DNA from: Clavelina lepadiformis
Taxonomy: Eukaryota > Chordata > Ascidiacea > Aplousobranchia > Clavelinidae
Direction of reading: 5' to 3'
Length of the DNA: 64,000 nt
Assembly (NCBI RefSeq): GCF_947623445.1
Contig: NC_135245.1
Coordinates: forward strand, 18,235,501 to 18,299,500
Shown: positions 1 to 12,568 of the stretch, piece after piece
How the letters are laid out: every line of letters starts with the position of its first letter
Position numbering within the stretch: the stretch's first letter is position 1
Made by a program: the position numbers and the translations under genes
The notes under the pieces: model-generated
What the model saw: the letters and a program-made list of their open reading frames with translations, nothing else
What the model was told of the DNA's origin: nothing
Databases searched by the model: none

Positions 1-1270
1 ATTATTCACATATTGACTTAAAGGCATAATTTTCAATCTCGCTGTTAGTCATTGTCACGTCATATGACGTCATTAAAGAATCATCGCCGCAAAACAAAGT
101 TCTTCATAATAGAAAACATCCACTTTCAATCAGCCACAACGAACAAAATTCACTGCACGATCACAATATCCGGCATTTGGCAATACAATATTCGTCCGAC
201 TTCACATAAAAACGTGTTTCTTGTCTCTTGATATAGTTTTTAATATAACACAGTTCAACGCGTTTTCAAGTGTATCCTGATGCTCACACGACCACTGCGC
301 TGCAATTTGTGTAATGTAATTTGAGCTGGTTCGGTATTGAAATGTGTAATATAATACGTTTCTTTTATTTGCCCTATAGTGTAAGGCTATTCAGAATACC
401 TATATACATAAGTACCAGTACGTTAGTGCTGTACCGTGATTTATCTCTATTTAGCGTGGTTGTAAAACAGTACTTGGTATGATAAGTTGTCCTCTGTTAT
501 GATAGGATTTTAATACGCAATTATAATGACGTATGATATAGAGCCGACGAACCACAAGTAAACTGTGTAACGTACATCCAGCAAAGAAAGCAGGGTTTTG
601 TGCGACTTTTTGTGTAGTAGCGCCAATATATCTTACAGTGCCTTTGTAGCTGACAGCTTTCCCTTCCGCCAAATATCGTTAATTCAAGCGAGTTGTAAAA
701 AAATGGAAAATGTACAAAAACAAGCTTTTGTAGACGAAATAAACGTCATGGTTTAAAAAAAGATTTTATTTTAAAAACTCACGGTGCTCACGATGAAGAG
801 AAAACGTGCTCGGCGTCACAAGTTGGGTGACGTCATGTAGTAAAACGCCTTAATGTTGCTGGTAAAGTGGTATCTCGGTGATTTACGAAATTTCTCGGCG
901 ATTTACAAAATTTCTCGGTCATAAAAAGCTGCATAGAGCGTATTGTGAGCGCATATTGCGTGTCTGTTTCCAATGATACCGAAAGGCATCGTAACGACTT
1001 GACAGTTCGTCGAAACGCGATTACTACAATGGAGTGAAATGTTCTCTGAAACATTGACGTATGACAAACTCTATCATTTGTGAAACTTTCCCCAATCGCA
1101 CATTCTTATTTTACGATTTTTTGGAGTTGTGTGGCCAGATGTTTCGTGAACTTTGGTTATAACTACGACCTTGTGTTCTGCCACCACGTACAATACCACT
1201 TTTCCACACATCAGCTTAAAATATAAGATCCTCCATATATAGTCCAGGGATTCCGGAGTCAAGTCCTCAG
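1..1270. other. No gene recognised; probable intron of the SLCO gene
   Basis: No exon with carrier-like sequence was found on either strand. The next exon (1271) opens in phase 0 behind a good acceptor, so this is best read as intron or upstream sequence of the carrier gene. A two-copy tandem of about 20 bases (TCTCGG.GATTTAC.AAATT) lies near 871-918. Confidence 0.5.
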
Positions 1271-3921
1271 TACATCGGAGCGTGGTGGCTGCCGTTCCTC
1301 ATCTTCGGAGTAATTACCTTCATCTTCGGCTTTCCGATACTCTTGTTTCCACGACAACTCCACGGAACAGAGGAAGTCCGAAAGAATCGAGAGAATGAGA
1401 TGCACCAGGATAAGGTGGCCAAGGAAGTTCAGACGAACGAAGACTTCGGAAAAAGGTAATTAGGGTCTAGATGATTGTTATCACTGAAGTTTTGGAAACG
1501 TCGCTTTCGCGATTTGAGGATTTCGAAAACTCGGTTTTATTTCAAGTCATTAAGAGGAAGTGGTTTAAAATAATAGTCTTTCCACCCTGTTCAAGATGCG
1601 CAGTTTTGTTCAGGATGCCACCATCTAATTCTTAAATATCATGTAGGCTGAAAGACTTCCCGAAATGTCTGCTCGTTATCTTGCGAAACCCGACGTACAT
1701 ATTTCTAACTCTTGGCGGCGTCATCGATGGAATGTTGCTCACAGGGCTTTCAACGTTCGGTCCGAAAATCTTGGAAGCCCTGTTTGGTCTGACGTCATCA
1801 TTCTCTGCAGTCTTACTCGGTTATTGACTTTTTTTGCCGTTTAGAAATGCTTCAAAAACTGTGAAGTTCAGTTTTCGATGACTTACTGCTGTGACATTAG
1901 CATGTGCATGCCCCGTCCCCGTCGCAGCATATCGCCATGACAGTTACGTTTCTTGCAGGGGCAATCGCTATTGTCGGAGGAGCGGGTGGACAGCTCGCTG
2001 GTGGAATAATTGTTTGGAAAATAAAGTTATCGGTCAAGGGCATCTTTAAACTCAGCATCGTAGGCTCTATTTTATCCTTATTTTGTCTGCTAGTCTTCCT
2101 CATGAAGTGTCCTGAAATTCGTAAGTTTCTGGTTAATATTGTTTTCTTACCCCATTCAAACTCTGGCGTCTTATTATAAAAGATTCATCTGAACCAGCTA
2201 CGTTTTCACCCATTTCCTTTTGTTATGTTTAGCGTTTGCCGGGGGAAACACCCAATATCCCAGCGCGTCTGATATTGTTGGAATCGAAGCTTCGTGCAAC
2301 CTGGGTTGTAGTTGTAACCCGGACTTCTTCGACCCGGTCTGTGGCAGCGACGGGATCACTTATTATTCAAGCTGTTATGCAGGTTGCACTGAGGAAGTGA
2401 ATGAAACTGTGAGTCGTTTGGGGACCGCCCCTTTCCTGAAAACCTCTTCTCTCGATGCCGATATCCCGAATAAATTCGCATTCCCGACCTCAAGCATTGC
2501 GTAGGTTGGGGATATCAGCGCCCTTAACAGCTTTTGGTTGTCCTGTGTGAAAGTTGGTTTTCAGGAAAGTGCTGTAGGCCCGACACTTTGCAACTTTTCG
2601 GATAAATGTCTATGACTTCATGTATGTAATTGAGAACTGTATTGTATTAATCAGCGTTTTCTGCCACTGAACAGTAGAAATCCACAAGTTTTACGTTTGC
2701 ACTGTTAAAGTTTAAGATCTATTTCGTGCAATTACAATGGTAAAATTTGCAACTAAGGCTTTGAATAGTTAAACATTGGGGCATTCTTATAAATACATGT
2801 GAAAGATTTGCTCGCCAGGAAAGTTGCCTTTTTGAACCTCGTTTTATCTTAGTACACAAATTGCTTATGCATCGCCACTAACGGCACCGCTACGAGGGGT
2901 TCTTGCGAGGGGGAGGTTTGTGGTTCAGGAGGATACATCACTTTCGTCATCTTCCTTTTTCTCACTCTCTTTCTAACCTTTGTCATCGCCATCCCCGTCT
3001 TGCAATCCACCATCAGGATCGTGCCGTTCACTCAACGATCGTTTGCAGTTGGTGTCCAAGTTCGTTAACTACCGGCTATGAAACTTAATTTTGTTGCTTA
3101 TTCTGGATAACCTTGTTCAGGTTAACCTACGCCACCATCTTTCAGTCTTTGTTTTATTATTTACTTGTATCCAACATCTTTGAATTAAGTTGCAGTCAAT
3201 ATTTTACACATGTCACGACATTTTATTTAAGCTGATTATATTGACACTGTTTGATCTTTCAGTGGCTTTTCATCCGAGCGCTCGGCACCATTCCGGGTCC
3301 CCTGTTGTTTGGGTTCGTTCTCGACCAAGCCTGTCTTTTAAGCGGCGAATCTTGCGGCTCCCAGGGCTCTTGCAGCGTTTATACGAATGACAGTATCTCG
3401 AACAACGTTCTTATTCTTGTCATTGTCTTGAAGGTACCGGATTTCACGTTTTGAATTCTTCTTTGTTATTGGAACTTTTTTCATTCCTGTGTATATACAG
3501 AAATATAAACGAAATATAGAAATAAAAAATTTCAAGTTTTAATACCGTTCCATGTTTGGTGCAGATTTTTCTGCCATTGTTATCACCTGAAATTACGCCT
3601 TGTAGTATGTTTTAGAAGAACACTTTCCTCCAAAGTTATTGGACGTTTCTGCAAATTTCTGTTCAAATTTTTTTCCACGACAACCTCATATAAACGACAT
3701 TAACTTGCTTGCTGCAGGTTGTTGGAATTATCTTTTATTCTCTCGCATTTATCACTTACAAACCTCCTCCTGAAAGTCCGGACGCCACGGAAGACGTCAC
3801 TCTTGATTCTTCGGCGACACCAAAGAAGGAGGTTGCTATGGGCAACGGAATAGAGCCCGCTTCCGACAACTTAGAGGGAGAAGTCAACAGCGCGTTTGAA
3901 GCAGACAACACACAGTTGTGA
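1271..3921 (+). CDS. Organic anion transporter (OATP/SLCO family), 3' seven exons
   Basis: Plasma-membrane uniporter or exchanger of amphipathic organic anions (family knowledge). Exons, all with GT..AG borders and continuous frame: 1271-1455, 1647-1819, 1959-2120, 2233-2408, 2853-3059, 3263-3433, 3718-3921, giving the last 425 residues. The first visible exon opens with YIGAWWLPFLIFG, matching the conserved family segment. Exons 4-5 hold the extracellular Kazal-like loop (CNLGCSC, DPVCGSDGITY, CYAGC, later CLC and CEGEVC; about residues 195-255). A membrane helix follows (261-285), then GVQWLFIRALGTIPGP, CLL..ESCG.QGSC and the last helix before a short acidic cytoplasmic tail ending in NTQL. 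Only the C-terminal half is visible; the start lies left of the window. The gene converges on the discoidin gene at 5424. The family is certain; which SLCO subfamily is not. Confidence 0.93.
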
Positions 3922-5423
3922 TTGGTTCAATTGCAGCCTACGGCGTTCTCATTGGTTGATTTAAATTTGAAAGAAGCGCCAGATATTTTGGCGAAGAAGA
4001 AATCAAGTTTTGCGGTGTATGTTGTTGGCTATAGTTAGTTATTCATTTTTAATTAAACCTCATTTGAATATTGCTTATCGTTATATTACAATAATGTTAT
4101 ATAACTTTGTATTATTAAGCAATATTTGATCATGCCCAAAAAGACATTTTATCTTAAGGTCTCTGACCACGCAGATTTTTCAAATATAACTTTATTAACT
4201 CACAATGATTATAAATAACCTATAAAGTTCACGTTGTGTTTAGACTTGAATTGCCTGAACCGTTGGCGGTTTGGGTTTTATTGCTATGCTTAGCTATAAA
4301 CGCAATAACAACCATTTTTACACAAGCTGTCTTTTTAACCAAGTATTTTTATTTAAGATTATAGCATCCATCACAGGCTAGCGGATGCAATTGAGTACTA
4401 ACATTGCACTTAAAAGTACCTTATGCAGTGACACGATGATTTTGAAATTCTCCAAGCATGACTACTGTATTTTTGCTTCTATTTTGGCTTAATTTCTCCT
4501 GTACCGGGTTATGCTGATATTCAGGTGTATACAGTATACACACTCATATGCATTCCTTTTGATAAATAATAATCAATTATCGTGCGCATTTTTATAATCG
4601 TTCCTATTATTCCTATATTGTCCTCAGGTTTGTCCACATTATGTTGAAGTTATTTCGTAGTTGTGCTTCTGTCACCAAACCAATACGGTATCAAAAGCAT
4701 TACCGATGGATGTATATTTCACCCGCACTTGGCTATGTACTGTTTATTAAACTATCTGTTTGTTGACGTATATCCACTCGTTCGTACGATTCACGTATTT
4801 CTAAACTCTCGTCTTGCAAAGTAGGCCTACTATTATCGTATGCTTCTGTTTAAATCATGGTAGGCTAACAGAAAAGACCCTTGTTTCATCCAAAGTTTGT
4901 TTCTGTCTTTTTAAATGCCAATGCCCAAACCACCAAACCTTTGAATATTTATACCTAAACCTTCACCTACTGATCAATAGTGTTGGTGTTACCGCGTTCA
5001 CTTTATCTCTGATGGGTGGTGTTTGTGTTTGGTTTCAGTTTTAATTTAATGCATAAACCGCCTTGTCTTTGCCTGAGTGCATTATGTGTTTTGATCTTTT
5101 TATTTTTGTTTAAAAACCAAGCAATAAACGCCAGCCTAATAAACCTAATTCAATCTTGCCCGTTTAACATTTCTCAGAGGATTTAAAGTTCACTTTGTGG
5201 TCAGAAGAAAAAATACTGCGTTGTTCATTACTGGATTTAATGCGATGATTGAGTATATAACATAAGCGTTGACCGTATATAGAGATGGAATAGAGAGGAG
5301 AGTATAAATTGCAATAATTTGAAGCGTAGGTTGCATGAAAAACTGTTATTTCTTCTTTTCAACTTTGCAACAACTGACTATAACTACTGAAGGCTAACAA
5401 GTGATTATAAATAATCGATTCGC
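3922..5423. other. Intergenic, between convergent genes
   Basis: This gap separates the stop codons of the SLCO gene (+) and the first collagen-discoidin gene (-). It is AT-rich and should hold both 3' ends. No coding exon, RNA gene or clear transposon was recognised. Confidence 0.5.
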
Positions 5424-7002
5424 TTAGCAAGTCAGAAACTCCAAACGTAGTATAACGTGGCCATGGAAGGTTTCGACAATCAAGCGAAGGTATCTTGCCA
5501 GGATACGCCCTGGAAAGCGATTGGTCACGTGACTGGATCGGTCACGATTGCCTTGGAAGGTCTGGAGAAAAAATTAAGCCGACGTAGTTTACTGCCTGCC
5601 TTGTTCTATGTGAGAAATGACATATTACAAGTAAACACAATGAAAGTGTGTTTTATGGAATATAGAAAGCATTTATACTACCTCGAGTAATTCAACAAAA
5701 ATATACCATGGTGGAACTTACGAGATCTTGTCCACCCTGTTGTATAGTCTGAAGGTTATCCGTGGAATTCCCATAAGAAATTTTGTAACTTGTAACCCAC
5801 TGCTCCAAGGTATCTCCAACAGGCCTCCCTTGAGACACAACACCAGTTAAAAGGGTCGGAGCTCTCAAGTCAATTTGAATCCAATCCCCTGCTGTAGCTG
5901 GAAAGTTTACATTGATTAATTATTAGCTTTGTTTCCCTAAACATTAATCCAAGGCCGGATTAACGCAGTGGCAATTGTGGGAGTTGCCACAGGCCAGGCG
6001 CTCAAGCCAACCTAACCTAGATTCATATTACGGCGTTGATTCCCTTATTTAAGCATTTTCTAAAATTTGAACAAATTTTTTATCTATTTTGCAAGTACAC
6101 GTTTGCAAGGGAACAATAGTTGGACTATAGTGTTTGTTAATTTTTTAAAACAGTTTAATTTACTACTTAAAAATGAACAATTTCAAGCGCCCACGGAAAC
6201 TTTGCCACAGGGGCCGCCGTTGGTTAATCCGACTCTGTATTAATCACGTGAATGACGTGATGTCATGCATGTGGGTCCCATGCTTACCTCCGATTCCTGT
6301 AGCGGGGAATGGGGCGGCCTAATACTTACGAGGTTGGTTGGGATTAATGCCGGACGCCCATGCTCCAAGTGAACCAGGTGATCTGTGGTTGTCAAGGCGA
6401 GCAAAGTGCGCAAGGTGAGAATTGTCCCACGCGGAAGACGCTGTTATGTCACCATCACGTACTCTTCCACTTTTAAGACCGACTGAGCATTGAATCACTA
6501 AAATTAAGAAAAAAGCAAAATATTTGTTTCACTGGGCTAAAATGGATCAACATATATGTTACTGACGACTCACATTTCTCATTGTGTGTCAAACTCAACT
6601 TTTCGACTGAGTCTAGAAAACAATAAAGGCTTCTTTACTTTCTCACCAAAATTATTTTTATTGCAAGGAGAATTATGTTCGTGTACCTCCAACTTACATT
6701 TAATTATCCGGAAATTTTATGTCACCTGCAAGACGACGATTTTCTTCTCTTAATTCTTCAATGTCATCTGGACCACATGTGCATGACCCTGGTAAACCAC
6801 GAACTCCGGAAAGACCTACATCACCCTTGGCACCTTGCGCACCCTGTGGTCCACGTCGTCCTGGGGGACCCTGTGCTTTTGGCAGATGACGTCTTTCATC
6901 TTCGCCTCTGCGGTTTGGAAGTTTGAGACAAACTTCATCTGATGTCCCACTGATGATAACCGCAGAGGTCACGATGAAAATTAAGACAAACGCAAGTTTC
7001 AT
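5424..7002 (-). CDS. Secreted collagen-like F5/8 type C (discoidin) protein, copy A
   Basis: Exons on the minus strand: 7002-6726, 6497-6330, 5897-5722, 5561-5424 (252 residues; intron phases 1, 1, 0). The protein opens with a signal peptide (MKLAFVLIFIVTSAV), then EVCLKLP, about nine Gly-X-Y triplets starting QGPPGRRGPQG, a C-x-C pair, a polar neck (IEELREENRRL) and one F5/8 type C domain from Cys96 to the last residue Cys252. The domain carries the family marks VRDGDITASS, GRLTG-like strand GVVSQGRP, WVTSYKISYGNST, FQGNRD and a closing LEFLTC. F5/8C domains bind carbohydrate or phospholipid; the collagen part should form trimers. The ATG at 7002 is the first in frame and is followed directly by the signal peptide. 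A splice-like acceptor lies 30 bases upstream (7033-7034). Intron 2 carries a small hAT-like element (5950-6237). The ligand is unknown. Confidence 0.9.
5950..6237. mobile_element. Short hAT-like non-autonomous element in an intron
   Basis: The ends are inverted: CAAGGCCGGATTAAC at the left and GTTAATCCGACTCTG at the right. They are flanked by near-identical 8-base repeats (CATTAATC at 5942-5949, TATTAATC at 6238-6245), the target-site length typical of hAT elements. At 288 bases there is no coding capacity. It sits in the second intron of collagen-discoidin copy A. One mismatch in the target repeat and imperfect ends suggest an older insertion. Confidence 0.65.
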
Positions 7003-7031
7003 TTTAACCACTTTTTCCAAAACGTTGGACA

Positions 7032-7034
7032 GCT
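7032..7034 (-). promoter_or_regulatory. Splice-like acceptor just upstream of copy A
   Basis: Read on the minus strand, TTTTGCGTTCAG precedes CTGTCC, leaving 30 bases to the ATG at 7002. It may be the acceptor of a 5' UTR intron or a spliced-leader trans-splice site; other family members have the same arrangement. Confidence 0.4.
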
Positions 7035-7859
7035 GAACGCAAAATTAAAAATCTTCGATGCGGAAAGTAATACTAATACTACTACTATACAATACTATTA
7101 CTACTACTACTTCTACTATTACTACTACTACTAAACTACTACTTAACTATACTACTAATAATACTATTAAGTATTATATACTATATTATAGAACACAATT
7201 TAAGAGAGGTAATAAACTTTTTTGCTAAATATTTTTTTCTGGTCATAAGTTGTCCAAATTAGGCGAGAATATCGCTATAGGCAGGCTACAAGAAACACTT
7301 TTTATTAAAAGTATTTACGAAAAGTTGATATACCATCAAAACGATACAACGGGTACAACGCTTTATGCTGATTATGACAACTTATAGTTTATGTTAATTA
7401 AACGAGCGACCCGCTTTGTCCTCATGAGCTTTGTCAGATAATTATATTAATTAAAAAAATACCATCCTATTCAGTTAAAATTCTAAACAATAAATAGTTG
7501 ATTCAACATCGGTTGCTTAAGAGCTGCATAAAACTGTTATTCTATAATGTTTTTAGGAAATGCTTCCTATACTGTTGAAATAACTGTAACTCTGATATCC
7601 TTCTTATTAAATCTAATAAGTTTCTTGAGTTATATAAGTTTTTGAGTTACCTTGCATACAAGGCGGAATTTAAACCCTTATCGATGTTTAAACAGCTGAA
7701 ACAAAAGTAAAAGAATGCTGACGTGACGGAATGAACAATAAAGGAGAGGAGCTCTTCACAAGTCAGGAATCGATGTAAGCACTTTATGCGGAAATCTTGT
7801 GTTTAAATTTTTTACTTTATAAGTAGTACTGCCTGGAGTTAGGAAAACACGTTCTAAAA
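7035..7859. other. Intergenic with ACT/TAC trinucleotide repeat
   Basis: First part of the gap between divergent collagen-discoidin genes. An imperfect ACT/TAC trinucleotide repeat runs from about 7068 to 7172. The rest is AT-rich, with no coding exon seen. Confidence 0.6.
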
Positions 7860-8363
7860 CAGGGGTTCCCAACCGGTGGTACGCGTACCACTAGTGGTGC
7901 GCGGGAGCTTTTCAGGTGGTACGAACAATTTAATTTTGAGTTGCTAAAATATGCGAACAACACTTTTATTTCTTTCCGTACTAAATTCTCTGCACTCAGT
8001 AAGCTATTTTTGTCGATCTTGCTCCCTGCTGTCGTTGTTATTAATACAATGCTGGCTATGCTGCTGTGCGAACTTAATGGTGTGTGTGACGAAACTATTA
8101 CGTGTGCAATGTGGTCTGTGCAATTGCAGAATTGCGTTTATTCTGATGTTGGTTTTCCGACGTGTAGTGGCTGAATCTTGAACAGCATTACATTTTTGTC
8201 TAAATATTTACTTTACGCTACTTTCGCTGACTTTACATCCTGATTCATCATCTTGCAAATAATTTAATGTTGGATCAAATTAGTTGTTTTGAAAATAGTG
8301 GTACGTGTTGACAATCCGTGGTGGCTAAGTGGTACGAGAACATAAAAAGGTTGGGAGGCCTTG
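7860..8363. mobile_element. hAT-type non-autonomous element, 504 bp
   Basis: The left end CAGGGGTTCCCAACC pairs with the right end GGTTGGGAGGCCTTG as an imperfect terminal inverted repeat. The element is flanked by a perfect 8-base target duplication, TTCTAAAA (7852-7859 and 8364-8371). The subterminal GGTACGCGTACCACTAG stretch is itself palindromic, a common hAT feature. No transposase is recognisable in the interior. Confidence 0.85.
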
Positions 8364-8371
8364 TTCTAAAA

Positions 8372-10012
8372 CCATATCAAACTTGATTTATCACCACCTT
8401 GCACTTACTTGGCAACTTTTCATTATGAACTGTTTTTTCCAACCTCAACCACTGAGCAAAGTAACCGCGTTGTTGGTTTATCTTCTTATACGACTGAAAA
8501 AGGTGCCGGCTTTTTAAACAAATATAGCCCACGGTAAACCAAACTTTAGTACTGGTATATGATAGAGCTGACTAAAACTGGTAGAAATTGTAATAGACGT
8601 GCTGGGCTTAACACGAAAAACGAGGAGTATAAACAACGAAAGGGAACAGTAAGATTGTGACTAATGACAGCAAACTGAAAATCACCCGAAGTTGATGATT
8701 ATCACGCTCTTGATTAAGCTGATTGCAATTTAAGATCTGTATGATGATCGTATGATATTGTGTTTCTTGTTTTATATAAATACTATTCAATAGCATCTTC
8801 GATGCTATTGGCCAAACTTATCTATATAAACTCTCAAAAATAACCTTAAAATAATGGAAAATATTGTTTCTTTTCGCTGTGACGTTGCGTATCTACTCCA
8901 ATGCACTTGTATTTGCACGATTTTGTTTCTTTGCCCGATTCAGCGCTACCTATACCTTTAAATAATACAGTTTAAAAAAGAAAGTGTTGAAATAACGGGA
9001 AAGGAAAGTATGAAAACGCGCTTGTCGAAATCAGATTCTTCTCGTTCTTTATTCGCGTGTCACGAAATTTGAAGTGATATAATCATATTATAACATGAAA
9101 AAAACGTCACAAAATAATTTGGCAGGAGTACTCATAAGATTGATTGTAAACATTAAACTCGTTTTCAAACTCAACTTTATATTTGCTCAAGAAAAGGCAA
9201 GATGCGGCTCAAAAAAGGATCTTTATTAAATTATTAGAATTGAAAAGAAGCTTTTCATAACAAATTTTCAAATCGCAATTTTTTATCCCTTTTAAGTCCA
9301 CAAAAAAGAAGAGCAAGTAAATTGGATGAATAATGAACAGTTCTCACTCCTCCTTTCCAACGAAGAATTACCATACTTGCAAAGATTTGATGTAGTCCGC
9401 CGTCAGCATTTTTGGCTGTCAACAACTTTATCAATGTAATATTGATGCTTTCTACAAACAAGCAGAGACTATTTTCAGTTTAATTATCAAATAAAAGTAA
9501 TTGGCTACTGATTGTAACAAAATTTCAGAGTTCAGCTTGTAAAATGAGTTTTTACAAAACTACATAGATGTGTATTAAACAATTTGACTCTATGGATTTG
9601 AAATTCCAGCGCTCAAACTCTATAACGCAGTTACAAAACTTCCGGTTAGGCTGAATTATCTACAGGTTTATTTTCACACTTGTTTGAAATTTGTTTTGTG
9701 TTTGTGGAAGCGGTAATAACCAGGTGAAAGTATATATCCAACTTCTTCCAAGTGTTTTTCGTTTGATAGTCACGTTAGCTGATGTTACTGCACATATTGA
9801 AATGTTTTAATCATCTGTCATGACAAGAAGACATTTGGTGATTAATTGTAAACAAGCCGTCTGTTTTGAAAACGTAATGTTTTTAACCATAACATGAATT
9901 GGCAACTTGCCATAACGTCTTATTAAAGTTAGTCAGATTTTTGGGTAGAAATTTGGATATTTAAACCAGAAAATTGTAGCCTACTTTCATAATTGCGTTG
10001 TCAATCTTACAG
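8372..10012. other. Intergenic, upstream of copy B
   Basis: AT-rich sequence with no coding exon or transposon recognised. It holds the presumed promoter of the copy B gene and ends at a splice-like acceptor (CTTACAG, 10006-10012) 84 bases before the ATG. Confidence 0.5.
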
Positions 10013-10096
10013 TCATATAGACTTAAAAGCATCAGGCCGTCGACAATAAGCTGTTTGTTTTGTTGTCAAGGATTACTGATATTTTCTGTAATCAAA

Positions 10097-11503
10097 ATGA
10101 GTGTGTGGCTGTTTGTTGTGCTGAGTGCTATTGCTGCCACAGGAAGAAGTTCTGATGAAATATGTATTTCTCTTTCAAGACGGAATCAAAACGATCATCA
10201 TCCTTCGTTAGTCCATGGTGCTCCCGGTCGTCGGGGTCCACCGGGACCTCCTGGGCCTAAAGGTGCTTTCGGTCCCCCTGGACATTGCGCGTGCAACCCC
10301 AGCGAGATTGATGTATTGATGGGCCAAATCCTGTCGTTGAACGGTACGTAGCAATAGAAAAATTTTAGTTGCATTTTTAAGTTTTAAATCCGAATAATCA
10401 GATTCAATAACGTGAGTATTTAAATATTTAAGAACAAAAAAAAATTGTTGAGTTAAATGGCTTTGATTGAATCAGAAGTTTTTTCGACAGATACGCTGAT
10501 GACTATAATGCGAAATTTCTTGTTCTCCTTACCACCACAAGCTGTAGAAAAATTTAAAGGTTGTATTTTTGAAAAAAACTTTTTAACGTTCCAATTAACC
10601 TTACATATGCGTAGTAAACTAAACTCTGGAAAACCGTTCTAAAAGTTTATTAGAAATATGAATAGCACTGTAACTGCTTATTGTTAACACAAGCCTGTCT
10701 GTATCAGAAACATATTGCAATGTCGGGATGAAGGATGGATCTTTACCCAATGATCGCATCACGGCATCCGGGTTTGCCCACGGAGGAATGGAACCGTTTA
10801 GAGGAAGGCTTGACAACGTTGTGTTAGATGGGACGCATGGGGCTTGGGCTTCCGCACATCCCCGTAAGATAGTTCCTAAAAAATGTTTCTCGCACTAACT
10901 TAGAAACTCTTTCTGCTACAATTAGGCTATAACTGCAAGTGATATTTGATGCTGTAAAATATCAATAAAGTCTGTTGCGTTTGTATTTTAGTAACCACTT
11001 CCACTTGGCTCCAAGTTGATCTCGAAAGTCCAACTTACGTAATTGGTCTGACAACTCAGGGAAGACCTGGAACAAATCAATATAATCAATTCGTTACAAG
11101 TTACAAAATATCCTATGGAAATTCAACCACGTCTTTACAAGTGATACAAAAAGATGGAGCAGACCTCGTAAGCAGAAACGTCATAAATACGTTTGAATAA
11201 ATACATCATAAATACGTTTCTTACATACATGGCGTTTATTCATCTTAAATTTATACCACATCAAAAATATGTGTGCGTTAATGTTTTCATTTTTGTTAAT
11301 GAACATTTTTACATCTTGGATATCTGTAGCTTTTATGTAATATGATGCAAGGTTGACATTTTTAGGTGTTTCAAGGAAATCGTGACCGTTACAGTAAAGT
11401 GACAAACTTCTTTCCACTTCCAATCGTCGCAAGGTACTTTCGGTTCATCGCTCAAACCTGGAATCAACACATCACAGTTCGTCTTGAGTATCTGACTTGC
11501 TGA
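10097..11503 (+). CDS. Secreted collagen-like F5/8 type C (discoidin) protein, copy B
   Basis: Exons 10097-10343, 10708-10863, 10992-11167 and 11366-11503 give 238 residues with intron phases 1, 1, 0, exactly the plan of copy A. The start is the ATG directly before the signal peptide MSVWLFVVLSAIAATG. Then come EICISLS, seven Gly-X-Y triplets from GAPGRRGPPGPP, CACNPSEID, and an F5/8C domain from Cys86 to Cys238. Domain marks include DRITASGFAHGG, FRGRLDN, GLTTQGRPG, FVTSYKISYGNST, VFQGNRDRYSKV and LEYLTC at the end. A polyadenylation signal AATAAA lies at 11700-11705. It is transcribed away from copy A and converges on the fucosyltransferase gene. Secretion and trimer formation are inferred from the sequence; the ligand is unknown. 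Confidence 0.92.
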
Positions 11504-11768
11504 ATAAGAAGACTTGCTTCTTAGCTTCTGGCATTCATCTTTTTGCCAAAAGCTAATTATTTCGCATTAGAAAACCATAATAACCAACTACAGTATATTG
11601 CTTGCGTATTCATGCCTAGTGTATAAATGTAGATTGCTTAGAGTATAACGTGTGTTGCTAAATACACATAAATGTTGTCAAATGCGTTTTCGTTTGACAA
11701 ATAAAGAGAATAGTAGGTTAAGTCAACGATAGTTGTTTGCAAATACATTAGTAGGCCTTCAAGTTCTA
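11504..11768. other. 3' flank of copy B
   Basis: Short AT-rich 3' region with a polyadenylation signal (AATAAA, 11700-11705). No other feature is seen. Confidence 0.6.
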
Positions 11769-12568
11769 GGTACCTGTACCGAATAAGGCCCACCTAACAC
11801 TTTTTTGAAAATAACTCAAGAACCATAAATGAGAATAGACTGAAAAATCGTATTCTATTAGTGAGGGTATATGACTACAACATATTAAAACCACAATACC
11901 TGACAACCCCCCAAAAATTTTTTATAAAGAAATTAAAAATTCCAAAAAATGGGCCTTATTAGGAGCATAGGCTCCTCATAAGGCCCACCAATTTTGTGAG
12001 TATTTTGATTCAAAACATAGTAATAGACAACATATAACATTATTAGAAATTTCACATTTTAAGTTGTACAAACATTTAAAAAGATTCCACTAGGCGCATC
12101 AAAGTAACTGCAACAATTTGCCAACTGATGACTGGAACCACTCTTGAAGTCTGGACATCAATTAGCCAAGCATCTTGTATGGGCCTTATTAGGCGCATGT
12201 GGCATCCACGAAAAAAATGTCACATTTTTATCATCAGAAAAATTTTAGCAAAAAAAAGTGCATTATCCTTTTCAATACTAAGTTGGTTGTTACATGAAAA
12301 CTTCAGCCGGCTGACAACAGTTCATTTAACCGGCCAAATTCTCACTTACTTTTTTTCTAAATTAACAAAACCACCTTAACTGCAAATATCAAATTTTTGT
12401 TGTGGTCTAGCGAATCGGTTGATCACGTGACAAGGATGAAATCTGGTAAACCATCATGAATTTATATTAGTTTTTATGTAGGGACAAAATCTTTCATTTA
12501 TTTGCACGGGTTTGCGAAATATGAGCAATGGGCCTTATTAGGGACCGGGCCTTATTCGGTACAGGTAC
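11769..12568. repeat. 800-bp inverted-repeat element with internal GGGCCTTATTAGG motifs
   Basis: The ends are inverted copies of GGTACCTGTACCGAATAAGG and a few more bases (11769-11793 and about 12544-12568). The tail of the terminal repeat recurs inside as GGGCCTTATTAGG near 11951, 12181 and 12530. At 11950-11988 two copies face each other as a hairpin with a 17-base stem and one mismatch. No transposase-like reading frame is present and no target duplication could be confirmed. It resembles a foldback or MITE-type DNA element of unknown family. Confidence 0.6.

Noticed and set aside
6675-6926. Plus-strand open frame with many His and Leu
   Set aside because: Antisense of the collagen exon of copy A.
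12128-12379. Open frame inside the 800-bp inverted-repeat element
   Set aside because: No transposase motif; low-complexity composition.
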